A stretch of DNA of 7,286 bases, taken from NCBI GenBank assembly GCA_028817255.1, contig JAPPQA010000012.1:1-7286 (forward strand). The letters run 5' to 3'. A program made the translations under genes and the position numbers. The notes below the pieces were generated by a model. That model saw only the letters and a program-made list of their open reading frames with translations, was not told the DNA's origin and did not search any database. This DNA comes from Gammaproteobacteria bacterium (lineage in GTDB: Bacteria; Pseudomonadota; Gammaproteobacteria; Porifericomitales; Porifericomitaceae). Position 1 is the stretch's first letter; the number at the start of each line of letters is the position of its first letter. Of the stretch, positions 5,848 through 7,286 are shown piece by piece.

Positions 5848-6779
5848 GGCCGTTCTTCCGCCTCCAGCCGGATGCGGGGATCCAGGGCGCAATAGACCAG
5901 GTCGGTCAGCAGGTTGATGCCCACATAGACCGTGCCGATCAGGAGGACGCAGCCCTGGATCACCGGGTAGTCCCGGCTGCGGATCGCCTCGAACATCAGT
6001 TGCCCGACCCCCGGCCAGGAAAAGATATGCTCGGTTACCACGGCCCCCGTCAGCAGGGCGCCCGTATGCAGCCCGACGATTGTGATCGCCGGCAGCAGCG
6101 CGTTGCTCAGGGCGTGTCCCAGCACCACCCGCCAGGGCGGCAGTCCCCGCGCCCGGGCCGCGCGCACGTAATCCGTTTCCAGGACATCAATCAGGCTGCC
6201 GCGCACCATGCGCATCTGCAGCGCGACCATCGCCGTGCCCAGGGTCAGGGCGGGCAGCACCAGCGCTCCCGGCCCGCCCATGCCGCCCACCGGGAACCAG
6301 CCCAGGCGGTAGGCAAAGACGAGGATCAGCAGCGGCCCCAGCCAGAAGTTCGGCAGCGACAGCCCCAGCAACGCGCAGGCCGTCGCGCCGCGGTCCCAGG
6401 CGCTGCCGCGTTTGAGTGCCGCCAGGACGCCCAGGGCCAGCGACAGCAGCGCGGCGAAGGCCAGCGTGGCGGCGGCCAGGAGCAGGGTGGCCGGGATGCT
6501 GTCGGCCAGCAGGTCGCTCACGCGCCGCCCGGAATGCAGCGAGGCGCCGAGGTCGAGGACGGCCAGCCGCCGCAGGTACAGCCACCACTGGGCGAGCAGG
6601 GGCCGGTCCAGGCCCATGGCCTCCGCCATCGCCTGGCGTTCCATGGGCGTCGCCGATTCCCCGGCCATGATCTCCACCGGGTCGCCGGGGATGACGCGGC
6701 TCAGCGCAAAGACGACGGCGGTGACGCCGATGACGACCAGCAGGGCCCCCGCCAGCCGGGAATACAGATAGCGCAGCAT
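5844..6779 (-). CDS. ABC transporter permease, DppB/OppB family
   Basis: Encodes 311 aa, the normal size for the family. It begins MLRYLYSRLAGALLVVIG with the first membrane helix at about 9-28, then the periplasmic VIPGDP motif (29-34) typical of DppB. Also visible are MGLDRPLLAQWWLYL (55-69), LSLPNFWLGPLLI (140-152), the cytoplasmic EAA loop starting DYVRAARARGLPPWR (203-217), HIFSWPGVGQL (251-261), RDYPVIQG (269-276) and the terminal DLVYCALDPRIR (293-304). It is the first gene of the minus-strand operon, and its partner follows with a 4-nt overlap. No solute-binding protein or ATPase gene is adjacent in this window. The start has no obvious Shine-Dalgarno sequence (CTGCAACAACC precedes ATG), but the N-terminus matches the family so well that the start is probably right. 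Substrate is most likely peptide; nickel (NikB-like) is possible. Confidence 0.93.
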   Translation of the reverse strand: MLRYLYSRLAGALLVVIGVTAVVFALSRVIPGDPVEIMAGESATPMERQAMAEAMGLDRPLLAQWWLYLRRLAVLDLGASLHSGRRVSDLLADSIPATLLLAAATLAFAALLSLALGVLAALKRGSAWDRGATACALLGLSLPNFWLGPLLILVFAYRLGWFPVGGMGGPGALVLPALTLGTAMVALQMRMVRGSLIDVLETDYVRAARARGLPPWRVVLGHALSNALLPAITIVGLHTGALLTGAVVTEHIFSWPGVGQLMFEAIRSRDYPVIQGCVLLIGTVYVGINLLTDLVYCALDPRIRLEAEERP

Positions 6780-6862
6780 GGTTGTTGCAGCCGCGGGGCC
6801 GGGACCGCCGCCCCCGGGGTCGCGAAGCCTCCGTACAGATCCAGGAAAAGGACGCAGGCTAC

Positions 6863-6872
6863 ATGATACAAT
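6863..6872. promoter_or_regulatory. Overlapping divergent -10 elements
   Basis: On the plus strand TGATACAAT (6864-6872) is an extended -10 (TG-n-TACAAT). On the minus strand TATCAT (6868 to 6863) matches five of six positions of TATAAT. The two overlap by two bases in a near-symmetrical ATGATACAAT block between the divergent genes. No convincing -35 is seen for either direction. The minus-strand start would lie near 6856, leaving a GC-rich leader of about 75 nt before the DppB-like gene. The plus-strand start would fall at or next to the ATG at 6879. Confidence 0.45.
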
Positions 6873-6878
6873 GGCGCC

Positions 6879-7283
6879 ATGTTGCGCGCAGTCGTCGAGT
6901 GGACTGTCCGTGCGCTGGGTTTGGCGCTTCTACTGGTGGGGCTGGTGGGCGGATATCGCGCGCTGGGGGAGTTCTGGCGCCTGTATCAGGAGCCGGACCG
7001 CATCGAGAGGGTCGCCCAGGCGGTGGAGGAGGCCTCGCACATAGACCGTTCCCTGGCCGCCGCGGTGCAGGGCGTGTTGCGCGACGGCGACCAGGATGCC
7101 GCCGCTACGGCCCCGGCGGAGGAGCCGCCCGCCATCCGCATCTCTTATTACGTCGCCTGGGTTATCGTGCTGCTGCTGCTTTCGATGTTCGCCAATATCG
7201 CTTTACTGGCGGTGCGCGCCGGGGGTTACCTGGCGCTGCACGAACTGCGGTCGCGGCCGCCGCCGAACGGCGGCAACGCCTGA
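6879..7283 (+). CDS. Small membrane protein with two predicted helices, unknown function
   Basis: Encodes 134 aa and ends with TGA just inside the window. Hydrophobic helices are at about 11-27 and 91-113. Between them, residues 36-69 are charged and probably helical (DRIERVAQAVEEASHIDRSL), followed by an Ala/Glu/Pro-rich linker (72-85). The C-terminus is short and basic with RSRPPPNGG. Topology is probably both ends on the same side with the helical loop opposite. I do not recognise a family. No Shine-Dalgarno precedes the ATG, and a likely -10 ends only 6 nt before it, so the mRNA may be leaderless. It is divergent from the permease-nagZ operon and shares its intergenic region. GC content and codon use fit the chromosomal half of the window. 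Confidence 0.75.
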   Translation: MLRAVVEWTVRALGLALLLVGLVGGYRALGEFWRLYQEPDRIERVAQAVEEASHIDRSLAAAVQGVLRDGDQDAAATAPAEEPPAIRISYYVAWVIVLLLLSMFANIALLAVRAGGYLALHELRSRPPPNGGNA

Positions 7284-7286
7284 GCG

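Noticed and set aside
6000..6866. Plus-strand open frame of 288 codons antisense to the DppB-like gene
   Set aside because: Q/R/H/G-rich low-complexity shadow of a real permease gene. No ribosome site or domain.

Overview
The window joins two very different stretches of DNA. Positions 2833-7286 are GC-rich and tightly packed, with proteobacterial gene content: peptide-type ABC permeases, a NagZ-type beta-hexosaminidase and a YnaI-like MscS channel. Positions 1-2832 are clearly more AT-rich and hold poorly characterised genes plus a decayed insertion sequence. NagZ, the YnaI-like channel and a CCCTCACCCC/CCCTCTCCC interspersed repeat point to a Gram-negative bacterium, most likely a gammaproteobacterium. 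I cannot name a genus.

Layout from right to left. At 6879-7283 (+) is a small two-helix membrane protein. It diverges from a minus-strand operon across a 99-bp spacer that contains overlapping, near-symmetrical -10 elements. The minus-strand operon runs: DppB-like permease (5844-6779), DppC-like permease (5047-5847, 4-nt GTGA overlap), NagZ (3953-5050, 4-nt ATGA overlap), YnaI-like channel (2833-3921, 31-nt gap), then an AT-rich gene of unknown function (1940-2830) whose GTG start lies 2 nt after the channel stop. The abrupt change in base composition falls at that junction. Beyond it are an internally deleted, frameshifted IS5-family remnant with recognisable inverted repeats (1449-1941), a single-pass membrane protein (787-1440), an interspersed-repeat hairpin (705-738) and a small exported protein (51-572).

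How the parts may work together. The permease pair and NagZ are translationally coupled, which suggests uptake of murein-derived or other peptides linked to peptidoglycan recycling. No substrate-binding protein or ATPase is encoded next to them in this window, so the transporter would need partners from elsewhere. The AT-rich segment looks like accessory DNA joined to the end of the operon. The IS remnant sits exactly between two of its genes, supplies the stop codon of the upstream one, and probably broke an earlier translational coupling. I see no CRISPR array, tRNA, rRNA or convincing riboswitch. I did not find a clear new multi-gene system. The least understood gene is 1940-2830, which has a faint resemblance to HEPN/AbiJ-type defence proteins.
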